A stretch of DNA of 23,385 bases, taken from assembly GCA_019677205.1 (NCBI GenBank), contig JAAMXY010000572.1, forward strand, positions 1 through 23,385, given 5' to 3'. The stretch's first letter is position 1, and each line of letters opens with the position of its first letter. This document shows positions 21,880 through 23,385 of this stretch, piece after piece. The position numbers and the translations under genes are program-made. This DNA is from Pinguiococcus pyrenoidosus (taxonomy: Eukaryota > Sar > Pinguiophyceae > Pinguiochrysidales > Pinguiochrysidaceae). The notes below the pieces were generated by a model that saw only the letters and a program-made list of their open reading frames with translations, did not search any database and was not told the origin of the DNA.

Positions 21880-23385
21880 ATGTCTGGTTTCCTTCGAGGC
21901 ATCTTCGACAAGATGCTCTCCCGCGCCGGCGCCAAGGCCGCGCAGGCCATCAAGCCGACCATCGCGCAGAGGTCTGCGCCGCCACTGGTGCAGAAGATGC
22001 GCTCTCTGGCCACGGAGATGACGGTCAGGGAGGCCATCAACAGCGGTTTGGACGAAGAGGTGTGTGGGCCACGCGTCCCCTGTCCAATCCCTCCGCCGGA
22101 GCAGCGCGCGTGCACATGTCCCGCGAAGAGCCGCGGTGGCCAGCGCCAGAGCATGCTGACCAGTATCGTCGTTCCGCGATTCAGATGGAGCGCGACGAAG
22201 CCGTGTATCTCATGGGAGAAGAAGTCGCTCAGTACCAAGGCGCCTACAAGGTCCGTCTTATGCCCTCGCCAACACCGAGTCTGTGCAGCAGGAATTCCCC
22301 CCCCACCCTGCGCCGTCTCATATGACGCCACGGATCTGCAGATTACGAAGGGCCTCCACGCCAAGTACGGGGACAGGAGGGTGGTGGATACGCCGATCAC
22401 GGAAATGGGCTTCACGGGGTGAGGGGCCTTCAGCGACCTGGCTACTCGGCAGCTCGCGTTGCTCTTTACTCAGCGACTTTCCCACCAGGCTGGCCGTGGG
22501 ATCTGCCTACAAGGACCTCAAGCCGGTGCTCGAGTTCATGACGTTTAACTTCGCGATGCAAGCCATCGACCATATCGTGAACTCGGCTGCGAAGCAGTAC
22601 TACATGACGGCAGGAGGTGATTTCCCTTACCCCATCCCGAGCCCAGCTTTGCCCAAGATGCCCTTGGTGAACGCCTTTTCCCACGAGCGCCTCACGGCCA
22701 TTCTCGCTTCCATTGATAGACATGGCGTGTCCGATCGTGTTTCGTGGCCCCAATGGAGCCGCTGCTGGAGTCGCGGCGCAGCACTCGCAGTGCTTTGCTT
22801 CCTGGTACGCCTCGGTCCCCGGTCTCAAGGTTCGTGGAGTCGGCATCCTCCGTTTCGTTCGGCAGCTCTCCCGTGCCCTGACGGCGTGCTTGTGCCTCCA
22901 TCAGGTCGTCGCGCCGTACAGCGCAGAAGACGCCAAGGGTCTCATCAAGGCCGCGATCCGTGACCCAAACCCGGTGGTCTACCTCGAGAACGAAATCCTC
23001 TACGGAGTGAAGTTCCCCATAAGCGAGGTACTTCACGCGTGCTTGTGAGGCTGGTGGGCGTCGCCGCGCCGCTCACCTGCTTGTGTGTCGATGTCAAGGC
23101 CGTCACGAAGGACGATTTTGTGCTCCCCATTGGGAAGGCCAAGGTCGAACGGGAAGGGACCGATGTGACGCTTGTGGCCTTCAGCCGCCCGGTGCAGTTC
23201 TGCCTCGACGCGGCAGACGTGCTTGCGAAGGAAGGCATCAGCGCTGAGGTGATCAATCTGCGGTCTCTGAGGCCATTGGATCTTCCGGCGATTTTGGCCT
23301 CGGTGCGGAAGACACATCGGCTCGTCTGTGTTGAGGAAGGTGAGCCAGCACCGATCCGGTCTGCATGCCACCCCAGTCCTCCCCG
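21880..23385 (+). CDS. PDHB: pyruvate dehydrogenase E1 component subunit beta, mitochondrial (3'-incomplete)
   Basis: This is the beta subunit of the thiamine-diphosphate E1 of mitochondrial pyruvate dehydrogenase, which makes acetyl-CoA from pyruvate with E1 alpha, E2 and E3. Exons are 21880-22059, 22185-22250, 22342-22418, 22489-22616, 22720-22829, 22905-23027 and 23099-23339; an intron begins GTGAGC at 23340 and the rest lies outside the window. The first 308 residues are present (human 359). The N terminus ([20 protein letters not shown]...) is basic and amphipathic, a typical mitochondrial presequence. Conserved blocks are [75 protein letters not shown] and LRPLD. Plastid E1 beta sequences differ in these blocks, so the mitochondrial assignment is preferred. 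Every intron keeps frame. Confidence 0.95.

Noticed and set aside
21768-22415. Minus-strand 215-residue frame over PDHB exons 1-3
   Set aside because: It is antisense to conserved PDHB coding blocks and has no family resemblance.

Overview
This is a nuclear DNA window from a gene-dense single-celled eukaryote. All six recognisable genes carry spliceosomal introns, mostly 57-110 nt long. Most are GT-AG and two appear to be GC-AG. There are no operons, Shine-Dalgarno sites, tRNAs or rRNAs. The lineage cannot be fixed from sequence alone. A red-lineage alga with a complex plastid, or a related protist, is a reasonable guess, because the Hsp70 gene seems to encode a signal peptide plus a Ser/Arg-rich leader and has no ER-retention tail. 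That is inference.

Layout: (1) 347-1286 (+), ribosomal protein L10a (uL1), two exons. (2) 1427-8914 (-), four exons encoding one polypeptide of about 2431 residues with four consecutive voltage-gated-like channel units, each followed by a cyclic-nucleotide-binding domain. This resembles the pseudotetrameric CNGK/tetraKCNG channels of sea urchin sperm and is the most interesting item here. (3) 8915-13708, a gene-poor, partly AT-rich stretch. It holds an unrecognised minus-strand ORF with a possible helix-turn-helix, a 251-bp TTAA-flanked MITE with 25-bp inverted repeats, an unrecognised plus-strand exon with a 30-bp coding repeat, and a PIF/Harbinger transposase relic. (4) 13709-17285 (+), a 19-exon Hsp70. 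(5) 17302-19896 (-), an 11-exon ALKBH8 with RRM, AlkB and tRNA methyltransferase domains, whose stop codon lies 16 bp from the Hsp70 stop. (6) 20306-21483 (-), six-exon MPDU1 (PQ-loop). (7) 21880 to the window end (+), mitochondrial pyruvate dehydrogenase E1 beta, 3'-incomplete, divergent from MPDU1 across a 396-bp promoter region.

The genes do not form one pathway. They are ordinary housekeeping genes (translation, tRNA wobble modification, dolichol-sugar use, mitochondrial carbon entry, chaperone) around a large signalling channel. The exon joins given were worked out by hand from reading frame, splice dinucleotides and family alignment from memory. Nearly all keep frame exactly. The least certain joins are Hsp70 exon 1 and the middle of the ALKBH8 methyltransferase.
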